Shown: piece by piece, positions 49,622-60,919 of the stretch
Position numbering within the stretch: the first letter of the stretch is position 1
Layout: the number at the start of each line of letters is the position of its first letter
Position numbers and translations under genes: made by a program
The notes under the pieces: generated by a model
What the model saw: only the letters and a program-made list of their open reading frames with translations
Told to the model about the DNA's origin: nothing
Databases searched by the model: none
Source of the DNA: Mimachlamys varia
Lineage: Eukaryota; Mollusca; Bivalvia; Pectinida; Pectinidae
Assembly (NCBI GenBank): GCA_947623455.1
Contig: OX392528.1
Span: 50,486,322-50,550,321, forward strand
Direction: 5' to 3'
DNA length: 64,000 nucleotides

Positions 49622-50131
49622 TTAATCAATAGTACACGTATTATTTGTAAAGTTATCTGTAATGAACTTTGGGAATAGTTTGATATTTTTTCATTTTTAG
49701 GAATATGACATCCATGTGCAATGTATTGTTCTCATGTTGATCAATATACAAATATAAGTACTGCTTTTGTTGAAATGCCCGGCGCTAAGCCTGTTGATAT
49801 AGGTATGTGCTGTGCTGAGAGTTTCCGGAAATGACGTATTAATCTTGGAACTACGAATTTGAGCTACTGCAGATTGGCGTATTTCCCTGTGACGTCATTC
49901 CGGACGAAGTTTAAGTGTACGTTATTAGAAAAAAAAATGTATGAAAGTTGGGAGAATCTTGTCAAGCCCTTGTATTAAAATTAGAAATTCTAATATAAGA
50001 GGATTAGTTTCCCTAACAACAATGACTGTCTTTATAGAACCGAAATACACTAAGTATTCACAACTGGCGAAACTCATGTGAGCATATACATAAATGTTCA
50101 TGTTGAAAACAAGGATACATATATTAACTTT

Positions 50132-51760
50132 TCTTAGAATGGTAGTTACGGGCCTAACGATGACCTTGGAATGGTAGTTAACGGGCCTAACGATGACCTT
50201 AGAATGGTAGTTAACGGGCCTAACGAAGGCCTTAGAATGGTAGTTAACGGGCCTAACGAAGGCCTTAGAATGGTAGTTAACGGGCCTAACGATGACCTTA
50301 GAATGGTAGTTCACGGGCCTAACGATGACCTTAGAATGGTAGTTCACGGGCCTAACGATGACCTTAGAATGGTAGTTCACGGGCCTAACGATGGCCTTGG
50401 AATGGTAGTTCACGTGCCTAACAATGACCTTAGAATGGTAGTTCATGGATCTGACAATGGCCTTAGAATGGTAGTTCTCGGGCTAAACGATGACTTTGGA
50501 ATGGTAGTTCACGGGTTTAACATTGACCTTAGAATGGCAGTTAACGGGCCTTACAAAGGCCTTAGAATGGAAGTTCACGGGCCTAACGAAGGCCTTAGAA
50601 TGGTAGTTAACGGGCCTAACGAAGGCCTTAGAATGGTAGTTAACGGGCCTAACGATGACCTAAGAATGGTAGTTAACGGGCCTAACGATGACCTTAGAAT
50701 GGTAATTAACGGACCTAACGATGACCTTAGAATGGTAGTTCACGGGCCTAACGATGACCTTAGAATGGTAGTTCACGGGCCTAACGAAGGCCTTAGAATG
50801 GTAGTTAACAGGCCTAACATATGCCTTAGAATAGTAGTTCATGGGCCTAACGATGACCTCAGAATGGTAGTTAACGGGCCTAACGAAGGCCTCAGAATGG
50901 TAGTTAACGGGCCTAACGAAGGCCTTAGAATGGTAGTTCACGGGCCTAACGAAGGCCTTAGAATGGTAGTTCACGGGCCAAAGAAAGGCCTTAGCATGGA
51001 AGTTCACGGGCCTAACATATGCCTTAGAATGGTAGTTAACGGGCCAAACAAAGGCCTTAGCATGGAAGTTCACGGACCTAACATATGCCTTAGAATGGTA
51101 GTTCACAGGCCTAACATATGCCTTAGAATGGTAGTTCATGGGCCTAACGATGACCTTAGAATGGAAGTTCACGGGGCTAACGATGACCTTAGAATGGTAG
51201 TTCTCAGGCCTAACGATGACCTTAGAATGGTAGTTCACGGGCCTATCAATGACTTTAGAATGGTAGTTCACGGGCCTAACATATGCCTTAGAATAATAGT
51301 TCACGGGCCTAACGATGGCCTTAAAATGGTAGTTCACGGGGCTAACATTGACCTTAGAATGGTAGTTAACGGGCCTTACAAAGGCCTTAGAATGGAAGTT
51401 CACGGGCCTAACGAAGGCCTTAGAATGGTAGTTAACGGGCCTAACGAAGGCCTTAGAATGGTAGTTAACGGGCCTAACGATGACCATAGAATGGTAGTTA
51501 ACGGGCCTAACGATGACCTTAGAATGGTAGTTCACGGGCCTAACGATGACCTTAGAATGGTAGTTCACGGGCCTAACGATGACCTTAGAATGATAGTTCA
51601 CGGGCCTAACGAAGGCCTTAGAATGGTAGTTAACAGGCCTAACATATGCCTTAGAATAGTAGTTAACAGGCCTAACGATGACCTCAGAATGGTAGTTAAC
51701 GGGCCTAACGAAGGCCTCAGAATGGTAGTTAACGGGCCTAACGAAGGCCTTAGAATGGTA
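50132..51760. repeat. Minisatellite, 33-bp unit, left block (about 49 copies)
   Basis: Unit GTAGTTAACGGGCCTAACGA + TGACCTTAGAATG. A block beginning TTACAAAGGCCTTAG at 50551 recurs at 51376, a higher-order period of 825 bp (25 units). Frames are open on both strands (plus 589 codons, unit VVNGPNDDLRM; minus 422 codons, unit NYHSKVIVRPV), a property of the stop-free 33-bp unit and not evidence of coding. Interrupted by the transposon at 51761. Confidence 0.95.
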
Positions 51761-52681
51761 CAGTTGTGGTATCGCACAACGCACCAAAAACTGCGTGCGT
51801 GCATCGTGCATACATCGTGCACACATCGTTCGCCCATGGTGCGCACAACCGGGCGATCTAAAGATCGTGCGTTTATGTGTGCGATTAAATCGCACACACG
51901 AACGATTTGGTACAATTGGTCGATACATATTACGGAATGAAAAACATATGGAACCCTCTTATCCAAAAACTATTTAAATTCGCATCATATTTATTGGGAT
52001 TGTGTCAATTTAACAATATACAGTAAACAGTATTACAGTGATCATAAGACAGCCAAGTGCGGGTTCAGCTACCAGGTATCCGAATATGTAAATAACATGC
52101 CGTAGTTTTACCTGTCCCGTGTACGGCGATACGCTACGACAGCCATTACCGAGCGACCGTTATGAAAACAAACTGGACTCTTATAATCAGTTATTTGAAC
52201 CCCCCCCCCCCCCCAACACTTTACATGTGTTTTCACACCTAGGCGAGTGTTGTAAGTGCCCCGGGCCAGAGATATCTACATATATTGGCCATGTACAGGT
52301 AAAACTGGCAATATTTACTTGAATGAGAAGTTGTCAATATGAGTTGAAAGTTTACATATATGTGTCTATTTGGTTTGTTTCTAAAACTATAGAAAGACTA
52401 TTATTAATTTTTAGAAATATATAGATAGAGCTATCAGCTAATGTAAATAGTTAAAATATAGAAATATGTTTAAAACAACTAGCGCGAAACCGTATATATT
52501 GTTAAACCATTTCTAAATTTACATCAACCACAATTGTCATCGCACAATGTTAGTCTATCGTGCGCCCACATGTGCGTTAGAAATAATCGCCCAGGATCGC
52601 ATCGTTCGCACATCGTGCATACACCGTTCGCCCATCGTGCGCCCACCGCACATCGTGTAACGTTGTGCGATCCCACAACTG
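51761..52681. mobile_element. Non-autonomous TA-flanked transposon (921 bp) inside the 33-bp minisatellite
   Basis: Ends CAGTTGTGGTATCGCACAAC and, as reverse complement, CAGTTGTGGGATCGCACAAC: 20-bp terminal inverted repeats with one mismatch. TA is duplicated at 51759-51760 and 52682-52683. Deleting the element plus one TA (923 bp) restores a perfect 33-bp repeat unit. CAGT ends plus a TA target point to the Tc1/mariner superfamily. Subterminal zones are dense in ATCGTGC-type motifs, including a direct near-copy TCGCCCATNGTGCGC at both ends, and a hairpin GTGTGCGAT/ATCGCACAC at 51877-51897. It contains 15 consecutive C at 52200-52214 and no transposase. Confidence 0.85.
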
Positions 52682-54328
52682 TAGTTCACGGGCCAAACAA
52701 AGGCCTTAGCATGGAAGTTCACGGGCCTAACATATGCCTTAGAATGGTAGTTAACGGGCCAAACAAAGGCCTTAGCATGGAAGTTCACGGACCTAACATA
52801 TGCCTTAGAATGGTAGTTCACAGGCCTAACATATGCCTTAGAATGGTAGTTCAGGGGCCTAACGATGACCTTAGAATGGAAGTTCACGGGGCTAACGATG
52901 ACCTTAGAATGGTAGTTCTCAGGCCTAACGATGACCTTAGAATGGTAGTTCACGGGCCTATCAATGACTTTAGAATGGTAGTTCACGGGCCTAACATATA
53001 CCTTAGAATAATAGTTCACAGGCCTAACGATGGCCTTAAAATGGTAGTTCACGGGGCTAACATATGCCTTAGAATGGTAGTTCACGGGCCAAACAAAGAC
53101 CTTAGAATGGTAGTTCACGGGCCTAACAATGACCTTAGACTGGTAGTTCTCGGTGCTAACAATGACCTTAGAATGGTAGTTCACGGGTCTTTCAATTACC
53201 TTAGAATGGTAGTTCACGAGGCTAACAATGACCTTAGAATGGTAATTCACAGGCCTAACAATGTCCTTAGAATGGTAGTTCACAGGCCTAGCAATGGCCT
53301 TAGAATGGTAGTTCACGGGCCTAACAAAGAACTTATAATGGTAGTTCACGGATCTAACTATGGCCTTAGAATGGTAGTTCACGGGTTTTACAATAACCTT
53401 AGAATGGTAGTTCACGGGCCTAACAATTGCCATAGAATGGTAGTTCACGGGGCTAACGATGACCTTAGAATGATAGTTCATGGGCTAAAAATGACCTTAG
53501 AATGGTAGTTCACGGGCCTAACATTAATCTTAGAATGGTAGTTCACGGGCCTTACAATGGCCTTAGAATTGTAGTTCATTGGCTAAAAATGACCTTTGAA
53601 TGGTAGTTCACAGGCCTAACAATGGCCTTAGAATGGTAGTTCATGGGCCTAACATTGGCTTTAGAATGGTAGTTCAAGGGCCTTACAGATGCGCTAGAAT
53701 TATAGGTCACGGGCCTAACAAAGGCCTTAGAATGGTAGTTCACAGGCCTAACAATGACCTTAAAATGGTAGTTCACAGACCTAACAATGACCTTAGAATG
53801 GTAGTTCACAGGCCTAACAAAGGCCTTAGAATAGTAGTTCATAGGCCATACAATGACCTTAGAATGGTAGTTCATGGGCCTAACAATGACTTTAGAATGG
53901 TAGTTCACGGGTCTAACAATGACCTTAGAATGGTAGTTCATAGGCCTAACAAATGCCTTAGAATGGTAGTTCACAGGCCTAACAATTCTTTAGAATGGTA
54001 GATTACGGGCCTAACGATGACCTTAGAATGGTAGATTACGGGCCTATCAAAGGTCTTAGACTAGTAGTTCACCGACCTAGCAATGGCTTTAGAATCGTAG
54101 TTCACGGGCTTAACAATGACCTTAAAATGGTAGTTCACGGGCCTAACAATGGCCTTAGAATGGTAGTTCACGGGCTTAACATTGATCTTAGAATGGTAGT
54201 TCACAGATCTGCCAATGGCTTTTAAATTGTACTGAAGTTCACGAGCCTAACAAAGGCCTTAGAATGGTAGTTCATGGGCCTAACAAAGGCCTTAGAATGG
54301 TAGTTCGTGTGCCTTACAATGACCTTTT
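52682..54328. repeat. Minisatellite, 33-bp unit, right block (about 50 copies)
   Basis: Continues the array in exact register after the transposon. Units GGCCAAACAAAGGCCTTAGC at 52691 and onward match 50984-51360 of the left block. Units become more divergent towards 54328, with small indels (53480, 53575, 53990, 54225) that break the long frame. Confidence 0.95.
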
Positions 54329-54329
54329 T

Positions 54330-55290
54330 ACTAATATGAAAATAGGTTAAAATCAATATTTAGACTTTAAAATAGATTTTACCTAAAATTGATTTGCTCT
54401 TATGTGTTAATGACAAAAAAACTGCTAAAGCGTTTTGTATATAATCATACTGAAAATAGAAACGATTTCGTATATCAGTGTTAAATAGTTAATTGATGTG
54501 TTATTTTGACGTTAATGCAGTGCAAATAATGAGTGTTATAGATTATTTATATATCTATATATTATAAAACATCAATGAAAGTATATATGTCTGGACGGAA
54601 AATTATCGTAACGCCAAAACTTAAATTCTATGTCTATTATAAATGTCCATTACTGCGATGTCGAAATGCTTTTCAACACGTTTGAATAATATATCGGCAC
54701 CATTCACAAAACTAGAGCACCTGTATTAAAATCATACCACATGTACTAATAGGAAATTGATGTAAGTAAGGCGAGCGTTTATTATATACAATATCTATAT
54801 GCATTTGAAAACATCAATTATTAAGGTACAAGTCAAAAATAGACTATAGTTCTTCAAATTTTCCTTTACGTAGATTCTGTTTAAGACGCATGTCTTATGA
54901 CGTCTTATTATTTAATTTCCATATAATTAAAAACATAACTGTTAAAATTCAAAAATAGCAGAAACCCACAACAATCATGAAAACGGTTATACAAGTGAGA
55001 TCAAACACAAAGAGTAGTGCATGTTGAACTTTCTTTGTAACTCTGTGTAAATTCGTTGAACAACTTTCGTGTGATGCACGATTATTTAGACTTTAGGAAT
55101 AAGTGAAAACCTGGAGACAAACAAGTACCGATAATATACCGTAGTATTATAAATAAAAGAAAATGAAGAAAATTAGTTAAGGTTGGGTTCTAGACCGTGA
55201 TTGCAAACTGGATTGCAAAAATTCTCCCAAATTACATAGTTCTTTCCTGTTACTTATATATAGAAGCTGGAAAAATTTATATAAAAGTTT
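54330..55290. other. AT-rich stretch, no gene seen
   Basis: No frame, repeat or RNA I can support. Confidence 0.5.
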
Positions 55291-55498
55291 CAAAGTTTCA
55301 AAGTTTATTCTTACACTCCATACACACAATGTGTGTGTAACAGGAGGTCAATTAATTTAAACATATATAAATGGCAGAACCAAGTAGCTATTTACATGTA
55401 AACTTTACATACATACACTTTCATACGTGCACACAAGCATACATACTTACATGAAATACAATGCATACATACAGTCCATACATACAATGCATATAATA
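55290..55498. repeat. AAAGTTTC repeat and (ACAT)n-rich tract
   Basis: Starts with three AAAGTTTC units and TTATTCTTACACTCC, then ACATACAT-type microsatellite. May be the 3' end of an old LINE-like element; no coding remnant seen. Confidence 0.5.
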
Positions 55499-55550
55499 TA
55501 GAGTTGACAGAATCGTAATCCTCTACCTGTTTTTGGTTACAGTAACAACA

Positions 55551-55793
55551 TACTGTAAATCAACTGATTTTCGCCGCGACTTAATTTCGCGTTTTCATAT
55601 GAAATGATTATTTCGCGGCGATTTAATTTCGCAATAAATACGTTCAAGAAACTATGTTCAATACAGTATGGTACTCTCACAGTTGGCATACCTCTGATTG
55701 AAACTATTTCGCGGCGATTTATTTTCGCGAATTTTAATCAATTGCAAAATACGTAAAAAATAATCGCACGCGAAAATAGGTTGGTTTACAGTT
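55551..55793. mobile_element. MITE with CGCGGCGA-rich subterminal repeats
   Basis: Left TACTGTAAATCAACTGATTT and right (reverse complement) AACTGTAAACCAACCTATTT, each followed by TTCGC, form inverted ends. Inside, TTTCGCGGCGATTTAATTTCGC recurs in tandem three times. Target duplication is unclear. Confidence 0.6.
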
Positions 55794-55899
55794 CCATATT
55801 TGCCCTTGAAATATTGCGAAACGACCTTCTATGAATAACTGATGCGATAAAAGTCTTTTTAAAAAAGTTTAAGATACGCATCTGGAAAAGACTTTATTC

Positions 55900-56040
55900 A
55901 GAAAATACCGAATCGAACAGTACAAGAGAAAAGACCAGTTGTGAAACAGAAGAGTGAGCGTCTTGTAAGTCTTGGTCTCATCCAAGTAAATGTTAAGCCT
56001 TCAAAGTGAGAACCGAGTCATCGTTTTCAACTATTAATAC
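55900..56040 (-). repeat. Main dispersed repeat, fragment
   Basis: Reverse-oriented fragment with GAGTGAGCGTCTTGTAAG, CATCCAAGTAAATGTTAAGC and GAGAACCGAGTCATCG. Confidence 0.55.
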
Positions 56041-57590
56041 GATTTTACTCCAATAATATTTGACGACATTTCAGCAAATTTATCAAAAGCTTCTTAAAAC
56101 CATGAAAACATGCCGTTTTGTTACAAACATAATGGGATAACCAGACATTACAGTAAATATCTAACTTGACAACGCCAATTACGACTTCTGTGATAAGATT
56201 CGTCCATTTCTTCATAGACGCACAGGCACAACATTATTCATATTTTGCTATGTTATCTATATATATTTATATTATTAGATGGTTATTCTCTTGGCCACAT
56301 GTTCCTGTGCATAGACAGACGTCAGAATACAATTTTTCACATTTGATTAATTTCAACCAATATTGTTTTTAATAATTTGGCATTTCCTGGTAGCATAAAG
56401 AGTTAGGCGCCGTCATTCGAAGTATACCATTAAAAATGGTGTGCTGGTTTTTACATTTAGAATTATTTTTTTTTTAAATCTGGGTTTTTTTTCAATAATG
56501 ATATTTTACAATTTTCTCTCATGTAACGGGTATCTTTCTTGCTATGACGAGTGTTAGACTACAATGTGCATACATGTAACTTAATTTCGTCTCATGGTAT
56601 CCAGAAAAATTAAGAGAAGACTTAAACGTTGAATGCCACGCAAATAGAAACAAATTTACATTTTACTTATAAACGTAGACGAAATCTGAATGCAGACATT
56701 GGTCAGTAGACGCATGTATGACTAACTGTTATATTCCGCACATCGTGTCTTTTATTATTCATACCCAGTATTCTTATAACCCTATGTCCAATGCCATCCA
56801 TCTCTTCATTTCTCACAAGTGTATTTGTATAGTGATTCGTCATCCAAATTGTTAACGGTTCTGCGACATGTCCGAGCCTACAGCCTGGCCCTTGCCCGCC
56901 CGTCGACGTCGTACGGGTTGTAATAAATGGCGTATATTGCTATACCACAATTTAGCAGCAAAGTATTAAACGTAACTAGAATCACCCACGCCGCCCATTA
57001 ATCGAATTGACATCAATATGAAGAGAGAAAATGTCACCCCAGGGAATCGCCCGCAATTGTCAGGCCAACAAACCTACAATGACGATATTCAGAGAGACGG
57101 GAGCACAAGACTAAAATAGATAAGAAAAATGACGAGGTGTCTTAAACCGAATCCGGATACTTTCATAAAAGGAAACTATGGTGCTTGTCAATAGGTCGTT
57201 TCCGAAATACATCTTTGCGGAACGTGATAAGAATAACGGGGCGTGTATACTTCCGATTAAGAAGTTAATTGACAGCGAACCTTCCTTTTTCGAAGTAAAA
57301 CATTTGTAACTATCGACAAAAATAGCAGAAATTAAGCATTTGTTTTAAATGAGATTTCGTTTGACCAGTATCCTTTCATATATATGGCGTTGGCATCTGG
57401 AAACTCGATGTATGTTGTTGTTTTTATTTTTGTATTTTTTTTTTTTTGCTACTTTTGCGATATATTGGAAGTACACATGTCACTTTCACGTGATAGGTTT
57501 ATGATAAACCTGCTTGATTCCAGAAAGAAATATCTTTGCAGATTATGCTATTGAAAATGTGGTAAGACCGTCACACAGGCCTTACAAACT
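56041..57590. other. No confident gene; CpG-richer patch at 56870-57110
   Basis: The patch contains GCCCGCCCGTCGACGTCGTACGGG and ACCCACGCCGCCC, unusual against the background, but no open frame or splice signal accompanies it. It could be a regulatory element of the minus-strand gene proposed to start near 58.7 kb. Confidence 0.3.
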
Positions 57591-58000
57591 GTTTTATAGA
57601 ATACGAATGCAAAATCGATTAAATAAGGGGCGAAATATGAAAATAAATCCCTGGAGATCCTTATAAAAGTACAACAGAATAAGACCCGGTGTTCCGGAAG
57701 AGTAAGAATATTCTGCTTCATCGAAGACACCCCCTATGCAAATCTTGGTCAGATCCAAGTAAACATCAAGCCCTCAAAGCGAGTTATACTTCTCAATTAC
57801 AACAAGTTAGCACACTTATAAAAATACCCAGAAACGTCAATCGTCATAACGCACAAAGATACAAAATGTTTCTTAATGAGACAAAGACGGCGGCCATAAA
57901 ACTTGCTCATTGTTCTGATCAACCTGCATCTCTAGAATCCCTGTGTAGTAAGTTTGTTTGTCAGCAGTCGACAATACAGCAAACGATTTCTACATTTAAT
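57590..58000 (-). repeat. Main dispersed repeat, long copy
   Basis: Reverse-oriented and nearly full length: tail GCAAAATCGATTAAATAAGG, core GGTGTTCCGGAAGAG, CAAGTAAACATCAAGCCCTC, and the head matching 160-240 at 57880-57990. A 111-codon plus frame at 57689-58024 is a by-product of the repeat. Confidence 0.7.
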
Positions 58001-58701
58001 AAGTACATATTGTATCTTAAATAATTCGACGTTTTAGATGTAAATATATACTTCTGTAGTCACTATCGGCAAACAAGCAATAAAAGCTCGCGAGGTCGTA
58101 AAGTATGGAATCGGCAACTCACAAAACTAACTTTCATTTTGAGAAAATCTCTAACAAAAGTTTGTTGATTTGAATAACATTCTTCTGCATACGATTCATA
58201 TGTTTATAATTGACTTATCATATAAATTTGTCATTACACTATTATTCAACATGCAAAAGTAAAAATCATTTTTATGTACAGTATAGTCTCTAATATAAAG
58301 TTTATTATACACAACACGAAGGTAATACATGCCTGTGAAATGTAACGTGATATGTATAATCAATTTATCTTGTAACAAAGAAATATACATTCTTATTATT
58401 AAATTGCATGTTCAAAGTTATTTTTTGTAGGAACAAAACAAAACATCTAAAAGAAATTTGTCATCATCTAGAATCTGCAAAACTATAGAATAGGTAACGG
58501 TTCATCTTTGTTGAGAATAACTACTTCTTCAATAGTCATTATCGGTTATCCAGGCTAGTTTTCAAATTCTCATCGGTCGTCATTTTTATAAAGATTAGCC
58601 TCACAAAATTTGTAAAATCAAATGTTACTTGGCCTTCAGATATGTTTGTCGATGGATATTGATAGTTCTGGTGGGAGGGTGACATGGTAGGTTGTGTTTA
58701 C

Positions 58702-58960
58702 CTGAAGTCAGCCATATTCTCTTCAGGCGAAGGTGTAAGCCATCACTTCGTGTTTTCTCAGGGGACGTGGATTGTTTATCAAACGTGATTCGATAAAAAG
58801 CGAACAATGATACGTCATTGCAGTATATGGAGTAAATAATAACGATTTTGTCGAAAAAGGGATTGGGGATGGAAGATCGTGTGTCACTTTTTAATGGCGG
58901 CAAATCTCGCGAGAATATGAGAGAGTTCCGCGTGATCGTAGGCGCTGCCGGAAGTCACAT
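58702..58960 (-). promoter_or_regulatory. Candidate TATA-less promoter and first exon of a minus-strand gene
   Basis: Seen: a CpG-rich cluster holds CCGGAAGT (58948-58955, ETS-type), an exact TCTCGCGAGA palindrome (58905-58914) and AATGGCGGC (58893-58901, YY1-like GCCGCCATT on the minus strand). Downstream on the minus strand, ATGGCTGACTTCAG at 58715-58702 runs directly into the donor GTAAAC, giving a first coding exon of five codons (Met-Ala-Asp-Phe-, phase 2) with a purine at -3. Two short upstream ATG frames lie in the leader. Known: ETS, YY1 and TCTCGCGAGA elements cluster in TATA-less housekeeping promoters of animals. The rest of the gene would lie at lower coordinates and was not identified. 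Transcription in the plus direction is also possible. Confidence 0.4.
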
Positions 58961-59123
58961 TGTTTTGTCAACTTGAAGCATGCAGAACCATATTTAAGAC
59001 ACAGTAATTTGTCTCATTTTAATATGATGGTCAAACCAATTAGGTAGCAGTATTATTGATAATTAAAATATAATAAAATCACAAGAGAAATTAGCATTGA
59101 TATTCTCACGCCTTGTTCTGAGG

Positions 59124-59315
59124 TCAAGGCTGCGTTATCGTTCTCTGTTCAACCTCAGTTCCATGCTGAACGATGATGCGGTATCGTTGACCTTTTTTTT
59201 TCCTCGTCACCTCCAGGCTAATATTGATTAAAAGTGTCGGAGATTGATTGTCAATGTCAAATATTTGCGTTAGAACGATAAAAAGGCGATCAGACTTGAT
59301 GATGCTCGTTGTCAC
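59124..59315 (-). other. Open frame overlapping a strong plus-strand splice-acceptor-like tract
   Basis: Seen: the minus-strand frame reads DRLFIVLTQIFDIDNQSPTL and a basic KKKGQRYRIIVQHG before TGA, which looks coding-like. On the plus strand the same bases form TTTTTTTTTCCTCGTCACCTCCAG (59191-59215), an excellent acceptor, but no open plus frame follows. Either a minus-strand exon or a plus-strand untranslated exon boundary is possible. Confidence 0.18.
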
Positions 59316-59984
59316 ATTATCAGATCCTTGCCAAAGTTGGTTTATTTACGGTACATGAATGTTTAATCCATGTAAGAGCCTGTCTACAATCACCGGTTCT
59401 AAAAAACTGTTTTTAAACAACTTTCGGACAAATTTGTAAATCAAAATTTTTATAAACATTAATACATTGTCTTTTAGTTTCCCGTAAAATGATCTTTAAA
59501 AAGAAATATAAGATTTTTTGTTATAATTCGAAATCGTTATACCTTTTTGAAGAAAAATTGAAACGTAAATTGAACCAAAACTATGGTTTATGTTTGAATT
59601 ACACGTCGTCGCATGTTACACAGCCTTGCAAAGGTGGTCGTTTTATAGGTACCCTTGTATGCTTCATTCCAAACGTGAACAAGGGGGTGGAGATTAAGAG
59701 ATCGGTTGCCCAACATTGTCTATAGACCGAGGCATGAAAACATTTACTACCTTATCTTGAGATTTTAATATAATTTGATAATATATAAGGTATAACACTA
59801 AATGCGTTTGACCAAAATATTACAATAAAACCATACACTTTTGAACTTAAAATCAAGGACAAAACAAACTTTTCTATATCAGCTGCTTACTGTGATCATT
59901 GCCTAAGAGATGACCGACATTGGACAGCTTACGACAAAACAATCCGATAAACGTGACGCTTTCGATTTTACTGCCGTGAACTTT

Positions 59985-60640
59985 CTCTTTCTTGACTTGA
60001 ACACCCCTGCTTCTTAAATCTTTGATATTTACATATAACCATCAATTCGCTGTTCTAGGGCTTGCTTTAAATATAGAGAGTATTTTGTGATAGACGTCGG
60101 CTGATGACAAACAAAATTACATCAAAGGGATCCGACTTTGTGGACTCAACATTTACTTAGATGCAACTTAGATTGCGGATGACGTCGCGGAAGCAGAAGT
60201 ATTTACCCTTCTGGAACATCTTGGCCCGTATTCATGAAACCGTTTTCATGCTCAAGCATGGATTCTGTGCTCAAGCCAGCTTTCTAAAAACTCATCTGAA
60301 TCATGTTGAAGAGTCAAAAAATCATTGTAAATGTTGAAAACAGCTTTTGACTTCATATCTCTTCAACTTTATACCAAATCTTTGACAAAATTAGTTTCCT
60401 AAAATCTTTTATAGCCAGAACAAGAAATAAGAACACAAAATCCATGTTTGAGTATGAGAACGGTTTCATGAATACTGGCCCTGGTCTTTTCACCATTTAC
60501 TTTTTGTGGGTCTCAGTGTCAATATTTCCCTTTGTTAATTTTTTGTTAAGTCAAATTTGAGTTTGGATTGTGGTTTTGCTAGCGCTTCTTTATCCTCTTG
60601 GTTTTTATTGTCGTTATTGTTAACTATTCCGCATGCGTCA
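59985..60640 (+). repeat. Main dispersed repeat, longest copy, interrupted by the same nested MITE
   Basis: Head (GCTTCTTAAATCTTTGATAT, TCGGCTGATGACAAACAAA), core (ACATTTACTTAGATGC, GCGGAAGCAGAAG), MITE at 60223-60481, then a diverged tail with TTTTGCTAGCGCTTC. Useful for defining family ends because it aligns with 85-575 from the head onward. Confidence 0.65.
60223..60481. mobile_element. Second copy of the GGGCCC-ended MITE, same insertion site
   Basis: Same ends (GGCCCGTATTCATGAAACC) and same interior (ATGTTGAAGAGTCAAAAA) as 48107-48364, and about the same length. It interrupts its host repeat at the identical position, between GGAACATCT and GGTCTT. Confidence 0.75.
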
Positions 60641-60919
60641 TTGATGAATGTTTCCTTACATTAGAAATAGTGAAATAAGATCTTTTACGATTTTCTATAT
60701 CTAGTCATTTCCATAAAGACGTGATCAATCTATAACAACAGTTTTATATAGAAAGCATCGGGCGAAACTATTTTCAGGTGAGCGTCGTGACAATATCTTT
60801 ATCGTGACTTGTGATAAAACTATCTATGTCTGAATCTTGTTTATGGAGGATGTAAAGTGTATAGGGATATCATTTATTTATACAAAACAAACTGTTATTC
60901 GTCATATATGATAATATAA

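Noticed and set aside
50660..51928. 422-codon minus-strand frame of NYHSKVIVRPV units
   Set aside because: Entirely minisatellite-derived; the plus strand is open at the same place and no start or splice context exists.
57689..58024. 111-codon frame as a gene
   Set aside because: Translated from the dispersed repeat; the related string on the opposite strand near 155-430 shows shared repeat origin, not homology of proteins.
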